Both the position numbers and the translations under genes were made by a program. From Anaerolineae bacterium CG2_30_57_67 (GTDB lineage Bacteria; Chloroflexota; Anaerolineae; Anaerolineales; Villigracilaceae), in contig MNXJ01000015.1 in assembly GCA_001872455.1 (NCBI GenBank), positions 1-60,923 on the forward strand: 60,923 nt of DNA, written 5' to 3'. Position 1 is the first letter of the stretch. The number at the start of each line of letters is the position of its first letter. The notes under the pieces are model-generated. The model made no database searches. It was not told the DNA's origin and was given only the letters and a program-made list of their open reading frames with translations. Below, one piece after another: positions 24,205 to 32,503 of the stretch.

Positions 24205-25107
24205 TTAATATTTTCCGTAATTTACCGCTGCGCTCACCCGCGCTTCGACTTGTAATTTTGTCAGTTTTTCTGCGCCTAGTTTTTGCCAGTATTCGGCGCG
24301 GTCTTTCACGCCGTAGACCCATTCGTCCAGGTAGGCCTGTGTCAACGCCGGGTCGGCAGAGATTTTGTCCCAGGCCAGGTAGAATTCGTTGTCGCGGTCG
24401 TAGTAGCCTTGCGCGTAGCTGGGATGCGCCGCGCCGGGAACGTGGCACACGGCGCTGACGATGAATCCCGGAATCATGGTGCGGTTCGGGTCCGAGCGGA
24501 TGACGCTTTCGTCCACAATTTCCTCGGCGGTCAGAATCACGCGCTTGGCGGCGAAGGCGACTTCTTTTTGCTCGCCGATGATGCCCCACAAGTGGGCGTT
24601 GCCGTTCGCATCGGCGCGCTGCGCATGGACGATGGCGACATCCGGCGTCAGCGCGGGGACGACGATGACTTCACGTCCGCTGTACGGGTCGGTGACGCGC
24701 TGAATGAGCGGGTTGGCGGATTCCAAATCAGTGGCGGCGGTTTGATTCATGGGCATGAACGGCAGCCCGGCAGCGCCCGCTTGCAGGCGGCTGATCATGC
24801 CGAAGTGCGAGTATTCTTCCCAGTCCAACTCACCTTTTTCGATGGCGCTGCGCACGATGCGCAAACTGCCCACGCCGGGGTTGCCCATGTACGAGAAAAT
24901 CACTTTCTGCGCACAGCCCGCAGCCACCATCTGGTCGTAAATCAGGTCGGGCGTGGCGCGCGCCAGAATGAGATTCTTGCGCCGCTGGCGAATGATTTCA
25001 TGCCCGGCGGCGAAGGGAATCAGGTGGGTAAATCCGGCGGCGTAAACCATGTCGCCATCGTGAACGTGTTGAGCAATTGCGTCTTGGAGTGAGGTTAGTT
25101 TTGGCAT
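24205..25107 (-). CDS. Family I CoA-transferase, subunit A (glutaconate CoA-transferase-like)
   Basis: The 300-residue alpha subunit has MPKLTSLQDAIAQHVHDGDMVYAAGF at its start (family: DGxxVxxGGF), QRRKNLILARATPDLIYDQMVAAG, SYMGNPGVG and VPALTPDVAIVHAQRADANGN, all typical of GctA/IpdA-like subunits. AGGAA lies upstream of ATG 25107. It heads a four-gene unit: subunit A, alpha/beta hydrolase, subunit B, HAD. Upstream is a block of short tandem repeats rather than a clear promoter. Confidence 0.92.
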   Translation of the reverse strand: MPKLTSLQDAIAQHVHDGDMVYAAGFTHLIPFAAGHEIIRQRRKNLILARATPDLIYDQMVAAGCAQKVIFSYMGNPGVGSLRIVRSAIEKGELDWEEYSHFGMISRLQAGAAGLPFMPMNQTAATDLESANPLIQRVTDPYSGREVIVVPALTPDVAIVHAQRADANGNAHLWGIIGEQKEVAFAAKRVILTAEEIVDESVIRSDPNRTMIPGFIVSAVCHVPGAAHPSYAQGYYDRDNEFYLAWDKISADPALTQAYLDEWVYGVKDRAEYWQKLGAEKLTKLQVEARVSAAVNYGKY

Positions 25108-25124
25108 GGCAGATTCCTGTTATT

Positions 25125-25214
25125 TGGTTATACGGTTGTTCAGTTATTCGGTTATCCAGTTGCTCGGTTGTCCAGTTATCCAGTTGCTCGGTTATCCAGT
25201 TGTTCAGTCATCCA
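25125..25214. repeat. Degenerate short tandem repeats of GGTTATCCAGTTGCTC type
   Basis: The 142-bp gap before the CoA-transferase unit is filled by about six imperfect copies of a 15-17 bp unit (GGTTATCCAGTTGCTC and variants with ACGG, TCGG and TTCAG). A single related piece, GGTTATCCGGTTG, lies at 23338-23350 inside the same operon. It is of the same style as, but a different sequence from, the 59-bp array near 4 kb. Confidence 0.8.
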
Positions 25215-25249
25215 GATTGACCGTTGAACTGCCCAACCGGAAAACTGAT

Positions 25250-25543
25250 TCACTTCTTCCCCTTATTTTTCTTGGCTTCTTCGCGCTTTTTTGCGGATTC
25301 TTGTTGCTTTTGGCGAATTTTCCGCAGGCCTTCAAAGCGATTCCCGGCGGGCGCGGCAGATTTGGCGGCGGAGCGGCGCATCAGAAATCCGGCGGTTAAG
25401 CCGATTGCGCCGAAAATGAAATAGCCAAAATTAGTCATGCCGCTGATGTCCGAGAAAACAAACAGCGTCATCAGCCCTAGGCCAAGTAGAAAAAAAAACG
25501 TGCCAACTTTGGCAATAAAAGCGTTGCGGTCCGTTTCGTCCAT
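25250..25543 (-). CDS. Small two-helix membrane protein with a charged C-terminal tail
   Basis: The 97-residue product has membrane helices at about 12-30 and 37-55, then a tail rich in Lys, Arg, Glu and Gln (KIRQKQQESAKKREEAKKNK). No family is recognised. A TAGAAT hexamer lies 6 nt before ATG 25543 and there is no Shine-Dalgarno sequence, which fits a leaderless single-gene unit. The basic coiled tail could bind nucleic acid or ribosomes at the membrane, but this is a guess. Confidence 0.72.
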   Translation of the reverse strand: MDETDRNAFIAKVGTFFFLLGLGLMTLFVFSDISGMTNFGYFIFGAIGLTAGFLMRRSAAKSAAPAGNRFEGLRKIRQKQQESAKKREEAKKNKGKK

Positions 25544-25549
25544 AGGCCG

Positions 25550-25555
25550 ATTCTA
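25550..25555 (-). promoter_or_regulatory. -10-like TAGAAT, 6 nt before ATG 25543
   Basis: On the minus strand TAGAAT is followed by CGGCCT and ATG. No ribosome site is present. Confidence 0.4.
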
Positions 25556-25640
25556 CCACCTGAACAAATGATGTTGCGAGCGCATGGAATCCGGGACGTG
25601 AGATTTATCTTGCGCGCGGCTGCTATGCCCAAGTGATATG

Positions 25641-25654
25641 CGGCATAAATGTCG
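25641..25654. repeat. Palindromic repeat copy CGGCATAAATGTCG
   Basis: One base differs from the CGACATAAATGTCG copies at 15953 and 60716 (inverted). It sits between the small membrane gene and the terminator of the P5C dehydrogenase gene. Confidence 0.5.
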
Positions 25655-25667
25655 CGCTACAATGCGC

Positions 25668-25706
25668 AAAAAAAAACGATGCGCCAATCGGCGCATCGTT
25701 TTTTTT
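25668..25706. terminator. Bidirectional intrinsic terminator
   Basis: Stem ACGATGCGCC (25676-25685) with GGCGCATCGT (25690-25699), loop AATC, flanked by A9 on the left and T8 on the right. It lies 8 bp beyond the stop of the minus-strand aldehyde dehydrogenase gene and can terminate it. Confidence 0.92.
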
Positions 25707-25713
25707 GTATGAT

Positions 25714-27294
25714 TTACTTCTTCGGCTTGACGAAGGTGTGGATTTGTTCGTGCATGTAGAGCGGCAGATAGTAATGGCCGCCGGCATTTTTACCGCTGGA
25801 ACCCGAGCCTTTCCAGCCGCCGAAGGGTTGGAAGCCAGGCCAGGCGCCGGTAGTGGAACCCTGCGGGCGATTGGCGTAAGCCAGCCCGGATTGGATGTTC
25901 TCGAAGAACCATTCCACTTCTGTTTCCGAGCCGTAGAAGCCGGAGGTCAGGCCGTACTTGACGCTGTTGGCGATTTCCATGCCTTCGTCCAGGCTGTTGA
26001 CTTTGCCGATGGTGGCGATGGGCACGAACATTTCGTGCTGCCATAAGCGCTGGCTGAAAGGAACATCCGCCGCCAGGGTCGGCTGGCAGAAGTAGCCGTG
26101 AGCCAGGTCGCCGCTGGTGACGAGTTCGCCGCCTGTGACGATGCGCCCGGCCCCAGCCAGTTCTTTGCTGAAGGTTTGGAAATCCTCGTACGAAGCGCGG
26201 TTCATCACCGGGCCGAGGAAGGTTTTGCGGTCAGTCGGGTCGCCGATGCTCAGTTTTTCGGTCAATTCTTTCAGGCGCGCTACCAACTCATCATGCACTG
26301 GTGCTTCGACGATGATGCGGCTGCCCGCTGAGCATTTTTGTCCCTGCAGGCCAAACGCCGAGCGGACCAGCCCGGCGGCGGCGTCTTCCAAATTTGCGTT
26401 GCGACTGACGATGGTCGGGTTTTTGCCGCCGAGTTCCAAAATGACCGGGCGCACGTAGTTGCGGTGGCCGAAATCTTGGAAGAGTTTCATGCCGACATCA
26501 AATGAGCCGGTGAAGGTGACGCCATCCACCAGCGGGCTGTCGACCAGCGCCTGGCCGAGCGTGCGCCCCGGCCCGGTGACGAAGTTGATGACGCCATCTG
26601 GCAGACCGGCGTCGCGGAAGCATTCCACCAGCAGGCGCACAATCCAGGGGGTGTCGGTGGCGGGTTTGCAGACGACGGTGTTCCCGGCGGTCAATGCAGC
26701 GCCGGTTGGGCCGCCGGTCAGCGCGAAGGGGAAGTTGAAGGGGCTGACCACCAGCCAGACGCCGTAGGGGCGTAAAACGCTGGTGTTGGTGGAGTCGTGG
26801 TACGGCAGGGGGTCTTTGCCCATTTGACGCACGTAGCCTTCGTTGGCTTCCATTTCATCGCAGGCGTAGTAAATCAGGTCGGCAGTTTCTTGCACGTCGC
26901 CGAGGGCTTCCATGCGGTTTTTGCCAACTTCCAACGACATGACGGCGCCCAGTTCAAACAGGCGCGCCTCAATCAGCCCGGCGGCTTTGCGCAGCAGGCG
27001 TACCCGTTCCTGCCAGGGGGTTTTGCTCCAGATGGGGAAGGCCTTTTGGGCGGCTTCCAGCGCCATTTGGGCGTGTTTTTCGCTGCCTTTTTGCATGATG
27101 GCCAGCACGGTGCGGGTATCAATCGGCGTGCGGTCTTCAAAGGTTTCGTCGGCGCGCACGTCTTTGCCGCCGATCAGCATCATCTGCTGCTGGCCCAGGT
27201 TGGCTTTTACTTTTGCCAGCGCCGCATCGTATTTTTGGTGCAGTTCTTCGGGTGGGTTGAACATGGTGGCGTAAGTGAGTTTGAAACTAGACAT
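25714..27294 (-). CDS. rocA: 1-pyrroline-5-carboxylate dehydrogenase (aldehyde dehydrogenase family)
   Basis: The enzyme oxidises glutamate semialdehyde / P5C to glutamate with NAD in proline and arginine breakdown. From ATG 27294 (GGAGG upstream) the product has 526 residues. Catalytic residues are N186 (PFNFPF), E287 (ELGGKN) and C321 (GQKCSAGSR). FKLTYATMFNPPEELHQ at the start and YACDEMEANEGY in the middle match the P5C dehydrogenase group rather than general aldehyde dehydrogenases. No proline dehydrogenase gene is in the window. The frame extends 44 codons upstream, but these overlap the divergent promoter. A strong terminator follows. Confidence 0.9.
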   Translation of the reverse strand: MSSFKLTYATMFNPPEELHQKYDAALAKVKANLGQQQMMLIGGKDVRADETFEDRTPIDTRTVLAIMQKGSEKHAQMALEAAQKAFPIWSKTPWQERVRLLRKAAGLIEARLFELGAVMSLEVGKNRMEALGDVQETADLIYYACDEMEANEGYVRQMGKDPLPYHDSTNTSVLRPYGVWLVVSPFNFPFALTGGPTGAALTAGNTVVCKPATDTPWIVRLLVECFRDAGLPDGVINFVTGPGRTLGQALVDSPLVDGVTFTGSFDVGMKLFQDFGHRNYVRPVILELGGKNPTIVSRNANLEDAAAGLVRSAFGLQGQKCSAGSRIIVEAPVHDELVARLKELTEKLSIGDPTDRKTFLGPVMNRASYEDFQTFSKELAGAGRIVTGGELVTSGDLAHGYFCQPTLAADVPFSQRLWQHEMFVPIATIGKVNSLDEGMEIANSVKYGLTSGFYGSETEVEWFFENIQSGLAYANRPQGSTTGAWPGFQPFGGWKGSGSSGKNAGGHYYLPLYMHEQIHTFVKPKK

Positions 27295-27411
27295 GCTTTT
27301 TTCCTCCGAGGCTTGCAAAATATCGCGGTCTGCAATTATTTTCCAGCTGGACCGGAGAACGGCTGGAATAACTGTAGTATAGCGCAGGAAGGGGAGAACG
27401 TCAAAAAAAGG

Positions 27412-27417
27412 TATAAT
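27412..27417 (+). promoter_or_regulatory. -10 hexamer TATAAT, 7 nt before ATG 27425
   Basis: TATAAT, TTTCGGC, ATG. No ribosome site and no obvious -35. It would yield a leaderless mRNA for the Thr/Pro-rich protein and the cyclase behind it. Confidence 0.5.
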
Positions 27418-27424
27418 TTTCGGC

Positions 27425-28354
27425 ATGGATATTCAAGCCGGAATTCAGACGGCGATTTTTCTGGCTGTTTTGGGCGCGCTGGCGCTGATTTGGAGCGGCG
27501 CGGCGGCGATTCGCGCCGGGCGCAAGTTGATGTATTTTCGTCTGCGTCAGCAGCGTCTGACGGTGGGCTGGCGCAACATTTTTGGGGGGCTGGGGCTGGC
27601 GGCGCTGGCGTTAATTTTGGGACGCTGGGGTGAGCCGGTGGCTTACACTTACTTTCCGCCCTCGCTGACGCCGACTCTCAGCCCGACGCCCAGCCTGTCG
27701 CCCACCATCACGCTCACGCCGAGCATCACGCTCACCTCCAGCATCACGCCCACGCCCGCCATCAGCAACACGCCGACGATTACGTCCACGCCCTTCATTC
27801 CGCCGGTGATTGAGGCGCTTTTTTCCAGCCTGGTGACACCCAACCCCAACGCCGTTTTTAGCCCGCTGGCGTTTTCGCGCGCGATTGATTCCGCCTACCA
27901 GCCAATTGACCCGGCCACCGTTTTCAGTCAGCCGGTAGATAAAATTGTGGCGACGTTTAGCTATGACCAGATGTTGAACGGGGTACAATGGACAGCGCTC
28001 TGGCTGCGCGACGGCGAGCTGGTTTATCACGAAACCCTGCCCTGGAACGGCGATACTGGCGGCTACGGTTTTACCGAATGGCAGCCGGAACGCGCCAGCG
28101 AGTGGCGGGCCGGAGAATATGAAGTACAAATTTTTGCGGGGCTGGAATGGAAAGTGGTCGGGCGCTTCACCGTGGAGGGCGACCCCGCTACCGAAACGCC
28201 GACTGCCAGCCCCAGCCCGACACTCCGCCCCACGCTGACGCGGACTCCCTCCAAGACGCCTTTGCCCAGCCCAACCCCGCGCCCCAGCCCAACCCCGCGC
28301 CCCAGCCGCACACTGCGCCCCAGCGACACCCCCTGGCCGACAGCGACACCATGA
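27425..28354 (+). CDS. Membrane-anchored Thr/Pro-rich protein with a beta-sandwich domain
   Basis: The 309-residue product has one or two N-terminal membrane helices (about 8-28 and 50-66), a long Thr/Pro/Ser linker (76-125) made of PT, TLT and TPS runs, a globular domain (about 130-255: KIVATFSYDQMLNGVQWTA, LWLRDGELVYHETLPW and VGRFTVEG) and a second Pro/Arg/Thr tail with SPTPRP repeats. The domain resembles ligand-binding or Ig-like folds found on Chloroflexota surface proteins. No function is claimed. Its stop overlaps the start of the cyclase gene (ATGA), so an outside-facing domain and an intracellular cyclase are co-translated and may form one sensing unit. Confidence 0.78.
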   Translation: MDIQAGIQTAIFLAVLGALALIWSGAAAIRAGRKLMYFRLRQQRLTVGWRNIFGGLGLAALALILGRWGEPVAYTYFPPSLTPTLSPTPSLSPTITLTPSITLTSSITPTPAISNTPTITSTPFIPPVIEALFSSLVTPNPNAVFSPLAFSRAIDSAYQPIDPATVFSQPVDKIVATFSYDQMLNGVQWTALWLRDGELVYHETLPWNGDTGGYGFTEWQPERASEWRAGEYEVQIFAGLEWKVVGRFTVEGDPATETPTASPSPTLRPTLTRTPSKTPLPSPTPRPSPTPRPSRTLRPSDTPWPTATP

Positions 28355-29556
28355 AAAATAGCCTCAGCCTTTCCTTTTCTGGCACCAACCGACTGCAATT
28401 TTTTCAGGAATTGTTTGGCAATTCGCTCTACTTTCCGCTGGTGAATATTTTGCTGGAAAGCTTGGTCGAATCACCAGGCCAATACCTGAGCGCGCCCGAC
28501 CCTTATATTTTGCTGGCCGCCAGCATTTTCCAGGCGCTGATTCTCAACCGTTGGCGGAGCGGCTGGCAGCGTTTACCGGGCAATCTGATTGGCCCAGCCA
28601 TTTACACGCTGATTGAAGTGGCGCTGGATGGAATGCGCTTTTTTACTTCCTTCAACCATGTGGCGTTCTGGCTTTTCGCCTTCTCGTTTGGCGTTTTGCA
28701 GGCGGCGCGCGATTACTTGCCCGATGTGTGGGCCAACTGGATGTTGGTGCTGGAAGATGCCCTGCGCGGCTCGATTTTATTGGTGATGTATTTTGTCTTC
28801 GAGGTGAAAACCAACCCGCAGCAAACCGCCTCGCTGCAGGTTTTTTTGCAGGATTCCAGCCATGTTTTTGTGGCGCTGACCGCTGTTTTTTTGGGGCTGA
28901 TTAATGGTTTTTCCAGTGTGGCGGCGCGTCGTTCACTGAAGTTGTTGAACGAGACTTCGGCCAAATTAAGAACCTACTCCGAATGGCTGTTTGGGCGCGA
29001 TCTGCTCGGCCGGGTGTTGGAGCGCCCCGAAACGTTGAATTTAAAACGTCAGGCGCGCGCCATTTTGTTTATGGATATTCGCGGTTTCACCGCCTGGAGC
29101 GAGCCGCGTTCCCCCGAAGATGTGGTCAATATGCTCAACCGCTATTATCAAACTGCTGAAGCGATTTTGACACAGCATCATGTCATTAAATTAAAATTCA
29201 GCGCCGATGAAGTGCTGGCGGTTTTCCCCGAAGTGGATGATTCGCTCCAATCGGCTATCAAATTGCGTTTACAAATTGCCAACCTGCTCAACCGGCACGA
29301 TCTGGGGGTTGGCATTGGCATTCATAGCGGCGCCATTGTCGAAGGTATGGTGGGGAGCAAAGATATTAAGTTTTACGATGTGATTGGGGATACTGTCAAC
29401 ACGGCCAAACGCCTGGAAACATCCGCTGCGTCGGGCGAAATTCTCATCTCCGATGCTGTGCGGCTGGCCTTGGGGCAGACCTTTCGGGTGGGCGCCAAGC
29501 GACTGATTGAGGTAAAAGGCAAAGAAGAGCCGCTTCTGGTGTATCCGTTGGAATAA
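28351..29556 (+). CDS. Membrane class III adenylate cyclase
   Basis: The 401-residue product has about five hydrophobic helices in the first 190 residues, then a linker and a class III cyclase domain. Metal ligands are D242 (LFMDIRGFT) and D286 (KFSADEVLAVF); the purine-selecting pair is K282 and D343 (FYDVIGDT), which favours ATP over GTP; transition-state residues N350 and R354 are present (VNTAKRLE). All key positions are therefore kept, and cAMP formation is likely. The ATG overlaps the upstream gene's stop by 4 nt. A longer frame starting at 28147 would read through the Pro-rich tail of that gene and is rejected. Confidence 0.92.
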   Translation: MKNSLSLSFSGTNRLQFFQELFGNSLYFPLVNILLESLVESPGQYLSAPDPYILLAASIFQALILNRWRSGWQRLPGNLIGPAIYTLIEVALDGMRFFTSFNHVAFWLFAFSFGVLQAARDYLPDVWANWMLVLEDALRGSILLVMYFVFEVKTNPQQTASLQVFLQDSSHVFVALTAVFLGLINGFSSVAARRSLKLLNETSAKLRTYSEWLFGRDLLGRVLERPETLNLKRQARAILFMDIRGFTAWSEPRSPEDVVNMLNRYYQTAEAILTQHHVIKLKFSADEVLAVFPEVDDSLQSAIKLRLQIANLLNRHDLGVGIGIHSGAIVEGMVGSKDIKFYDVIGDTVNTAKRLETSAASGEILISDAVRLALGQTFRVGAKRLIEVKGKEEPLLVYPLE

Positions 29557-29560
29557 TTTG

Positions 29561-30505
29561 CTAAATTACTCTTTTGTGGCTCTCCAACGCCATCTGCGCT
29601 GCGATTTTTCCGGCCAGGGTGGCGTTATTTTTTAACAGCGCCAGGTTGGCGCGCATGGATTTGCCTTTGGTGAGTTCATTGACGCGCTTGAGCAGAAAAG
29701 GGGTCAGCGCCTGGCCGCGAATCCCTTTTTTGCGGGCTTCGTCATCGGCCTGACGCTCGGCTTCTTCCGCTTCGCTGGCTTTCATGGCCGCGTCGGCTGG
29801 CACCGGCTGACAGACCAGCACCGCGCTTTTCATGCCAATTTCCCAGTGTCTGCGGGCAAATTTGACCACATCTTGTGGGCTGTCCAACTGAACGCTGACC
29901 GCGCGTTTTTCCCCGGCGCTAAAAAATTCGGGAAATTTATCGGTTCCGTAGCCCACTACCGGTACGCCCAACGTTTCCAGATACTCCAGCGTGGCGTCCA
30001 AATCCAAAATGGATTTTGCTCCGGCGCAGACCACAATCATCGGGATTTGCGCCAGCGCTTGCAAGTCGGTGGAAATGTCGAACTGCGCCTGGCCCTCTTT
30101 TTCGCGGTGTACGCCGCCGATTCCGCCGGTGGCGAAGACTTGAATCCCGGCCTGATGCGCGGCAAATATTGTCCCGGCCACGGTTGTGCCGCCAATTTCA
30201 TCTTTGACCAGCGCGGTGGCGAAATCGCGCAGGCTGATTTTTCGGGGTGATTCCGCGCTGGCAACCCGCTGGACCTCGTCCATGCCCAGCCCGATGTGGA
30301 TTTTCCCATCCAACACGGCGACGGTGGCGGGGATGGCGCCCTCGTCGCGCACGGCTTGTTCCATATCGGCGGCGAGTTCGAGGTTTTGGGGCGCGGGAAG
30401 TCCGTGGGTGATGACGGTGGACTCGAGCGCAACGATGGCCTGGCCTTGTGTTCGGGCGCGGTTGACTTCAAATGAGAGGGAGAAAGAACGGGGGAGTTGG
30501 GTCAT
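29561..30505 (-). CDS. psuG: Pseudouridine-5'-phosphate glycosidase
   Basis: PsuG reversibly cleaves pseudouridine 5'-phosphate to uracil and ribose 5-phosphate. The 314-residue product has VALESTVITHGLP (E28), VKDEIGGTTVAGT, FATGGIGGVHR and CAGAKSILD, in which K164 is the expected Schiff-base lysine. A C-terminal ELTKGKSMRANLALLKNNATLAG segment is standard. No pseudouridine kinase (psuK) or transporter is adjacent; instead it is the last gene after two SPFH-like proteins, 3 nt downstream. It converges on the cyclase gene with a 4-bp gap. Confidence 0.95.
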   Translation of the reverse strand: MTQLPRSFSLSFEVNRARTQGQAIVALESTVITHGLPAPQNLELAADMEQAVRDEGAIPATVAVLDGKIHIGLGMDEVQRVASAESPRKISLRDFATALVKDEIGGTTVAGTIFAAHQAGIQVFATGGIGGVHREKEGQAQFDISTDLQALAQIPMIVVCAGAKSILDLDATLEYLETLGVPVVGYGTDKFPEFFSAGEKRAVSVQLDSPQDVVKFARRHWEIGMKSAVLVCQPVPADAAMKASEAEEAERQADDEARKKGIRGQALTPFLLKRVNELTKGKSMRANLALLKNNATLAGKIAAQMALESHKRVI

Positions 30506-30508
30506 TTT

Positions 30509-32503
30509 TTATGGCAAGGGAATGTTAAATTCATCTAACAGGGTGGCGCGTTGCCCAAAGGTGAGATGCGTGTTGGCGGTATCGCCCGGCAGGAGCGTCA
30601 CGTCGAAAGTGGCCTGGATGAAGATATCATCACGTCCCATGCTTTTTTCTTGCGGCGCGCCTGGCGTAACGGAAACGCCTTCGGCTTCCAGCCCCAAAGT
30701 GAAAATCAGGCTGGGGGCGTCGAGAAAATCAAAATTAATGGGCGTCATTTCGTAAGTAGATAAGGGTACGGAGGCAACGACCATCTCAAAGCGGTAGACG
30801 ATTGCGCCGGTGATCTGGTCGCTTTCTTTGGAAAACACCCGGTAGCCGATGTAGTAGTCGCTGCCGGTCTGGTGAATGTACAGATGGTTGAGCATTTCCA
30901 GCGCGGTGTTGATGACTTTGGAGGCTGTTTCGTTGTGCTCCTGTAGATATTTCTGTGCGTCCAGCAGGCGCTGGTGGTAGCCTTTCAGCAGGGCATCAAT
31001 CAACTCGGCTTCGGTTATTTTATCGGCGCGCACGTCGTCATCCAGTTCCACATAGGCTTCCAGCGGCATCTGGCGGATAAGCGCGGCCAGTTCATTCTGG
31101 TTGGCGTCTTTGTAGAGTTTGGTCAGGTTGTCTTTGGAGCGCAGTGTGCGATTTTCCTGGCTCATTTTCCAGGCCGCCAGGTGATTGGCGGGGATGATTT
31201 CTGCCGGAGTGTCCCATGTGCCGACGCCCAGCCAGTGAATCTGTCTGCCGCTATTGGGCAGGCTTTTTTCCAGATCGCCCAACAGCCGCTCGGAGAGCGA
31301 GGCGCGCGAGGTGAAGGCCGGGGCTTGCAGGGGCGTATCTACGTTACCGGTGCTGGACTCGCCCGCCAGACTCAGACCGGCATTCTGCACGCCTGTTGCG
31401 CGTTGTAGCAGGGCTTCCTCCTCCGGCTTGCCGATGGCCGCGAAAAATGCCGTCAGGCTGCGCTGGCTGATAAAGCCTCCCAGACCGTTCGCCACGTTGC
31501 CGACAATCTTCCCCGGCATGGATTCGATCCAGTCGGGCTTGGTGTTGGGCGCGCCGCCCACTTTGACCGGGCGCGGCGGCCCATAGACCATTTTTACCAG
31601 CGCTTCCTTGTCGAACGGGTACGGATTTTGAAGCGATAATTCTGGCTTTTCGCCGCGGAAAATGCTGTAGGTGTACTGCACGTCGCGCGCCTTTACGGGA
31701 ATTCCATCGCGCGAGCGGGCGCTGACGTCTTGACTGCCATTGATGGTGCGTAAATCCACACACTGACGGATGCGCTCAAAGGCGCTGATGGCGACGCGAT
31801 TCTTTTTAGGCCGGTCAATGGGCGCTTTCTCGCGCGAGAACAGCGTGCGGATTGGTTGGTTTTTCTCTCTTGAGATAGCCGTCGGCCCGATGACGTGCGC
31901 GCTGCCATCCGGGCGCTCAAACAGTACCGCGCTATCCAAATCTACGCTGAGAAAACCGGGCCCGCCGATTTGTACAATGGTTGAGCCTTGCTGGTCGGCC
32001 AGAATGGCGCCTTGTGTGATGCGAATGGTGGCGTAGTTTTCGCCAAAAGCGGCCTGCGAAAGGAATTTTCGGGCAACTTCGGCTTCCTTTTCAAAAATAT
32101 CGGCCAGATAAATGGCGGCCATCTCGCGCGCCAGCAGGTAGGGCGCAGCCAGCATCAGCAGGTGACGCAAAACTTCCGCGCGGAAGAAAGTGCGAAAAGC
32201 TAGCAGGCCGCTTTCGATGATGATGAGTTGCATGTCTGATTTTATGAGCGCGTCGCGCAGGGGCAGGAGTAAGTTTTTCCAGGCTTCGAGGTCATACAGG
32301 GTGACTGTCCAGTACAACCACAGCAGCGTGAAAAGCATCGCGCGCACCGCGTTGCGGATTTCACCCGCTTCGGGGCTGAAGGAGAACAGCCAGTTGAGCG
32401 CATCTTCGATAATGCGTTTGAGCGCTGTCTCCAGGGCGGTGAGACGTTCCGTCAGCGGGGAGACCGGTTTGGCGGCGGGTTGTTGTGGGCTGGTGGCGCT
32501 CAT
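30509..32503 (-). CDS. Large SPFH/band-7-like membrane protein, member 1 of a pair
   Basis: No named family is recognised. The 664-residue product has hydrophobic segments at about 53-70 and 111-136, then a region (160-290) with SPFH-like wording: ITQGAILADQQGSTIVQIGG, GPGFLSVDLDSAVLFERPDG, VIGPTA and SRDGIPVKARDVQYTYSIF, matching the band-7 pattern of an extracytoplasmic-type beta domain with a DGIxV strand. A linker, a helical coiled-coil stretch (about 440-540) and a C-terminal beta-rich part (550-664) follow. The equivalent blocks occur in the neighbour at 32500. Start 32503 overlaps that gene's stop by ATGA. The pair may form a hetero-oligomeric membrane ring as HflK/HflC or prohibitins do; this is inference. 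Confidence 0.7.
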   Translation of the reverse strand: MSATSPQQPAAKPVSPLTERLTALETALKRIIEDALNWLFSFSPEAGEIRNAVRAMLFTLLWLYWTVTLYDLEAWKNLLLPLRDALIKSDMQLIIIESGLLAFRTFFRAEVLRHLLMLAAPYLLAREMAAIYLADIFEKEAEVARKFLSQAAFGENYATIRITQGAILADQQGSTIVQIGGPGFLSVDLDSAVLFERPDGSAHVIGPTAISREKNQPIRTLFSREKAPIDRPKKNRVAISAFERIRQCVDLRTINGSQDVSARSRDGIPVKARDVQYTYSIFRGEKPELSLQNPYPFDKEALVKMVYGPPRPVKVGGAPNTKPDWIESMPGKIVGNVANGLGGFISQRSLTAFFAAIGKPEEEALLQRATGVQNAGLSLAGESSTGNVDTPLQAPAFTSRASLSERLLGDLEKSLPNSGRQIHWLGVGTWDTPAEIIPANHLAAWKMSQENRTLRSKDNLTKLYKDANQNELAALIRQMPLEAYVELDDDVRADKITEAELIDALLKGYHQRLLDAQKYLQEHNETASKVINTALEMLNHLYIHQTGSDYYIGYRVFSKESDQITGAIVYRFEMVVASVPLSTYEMTPINFDFLDAPSLIFTLGLEAEGVSVTPGAPQEKSMGRDDIFIQATFDVTLLPGDTANTHLTFGQRATLLDEFNIPLP

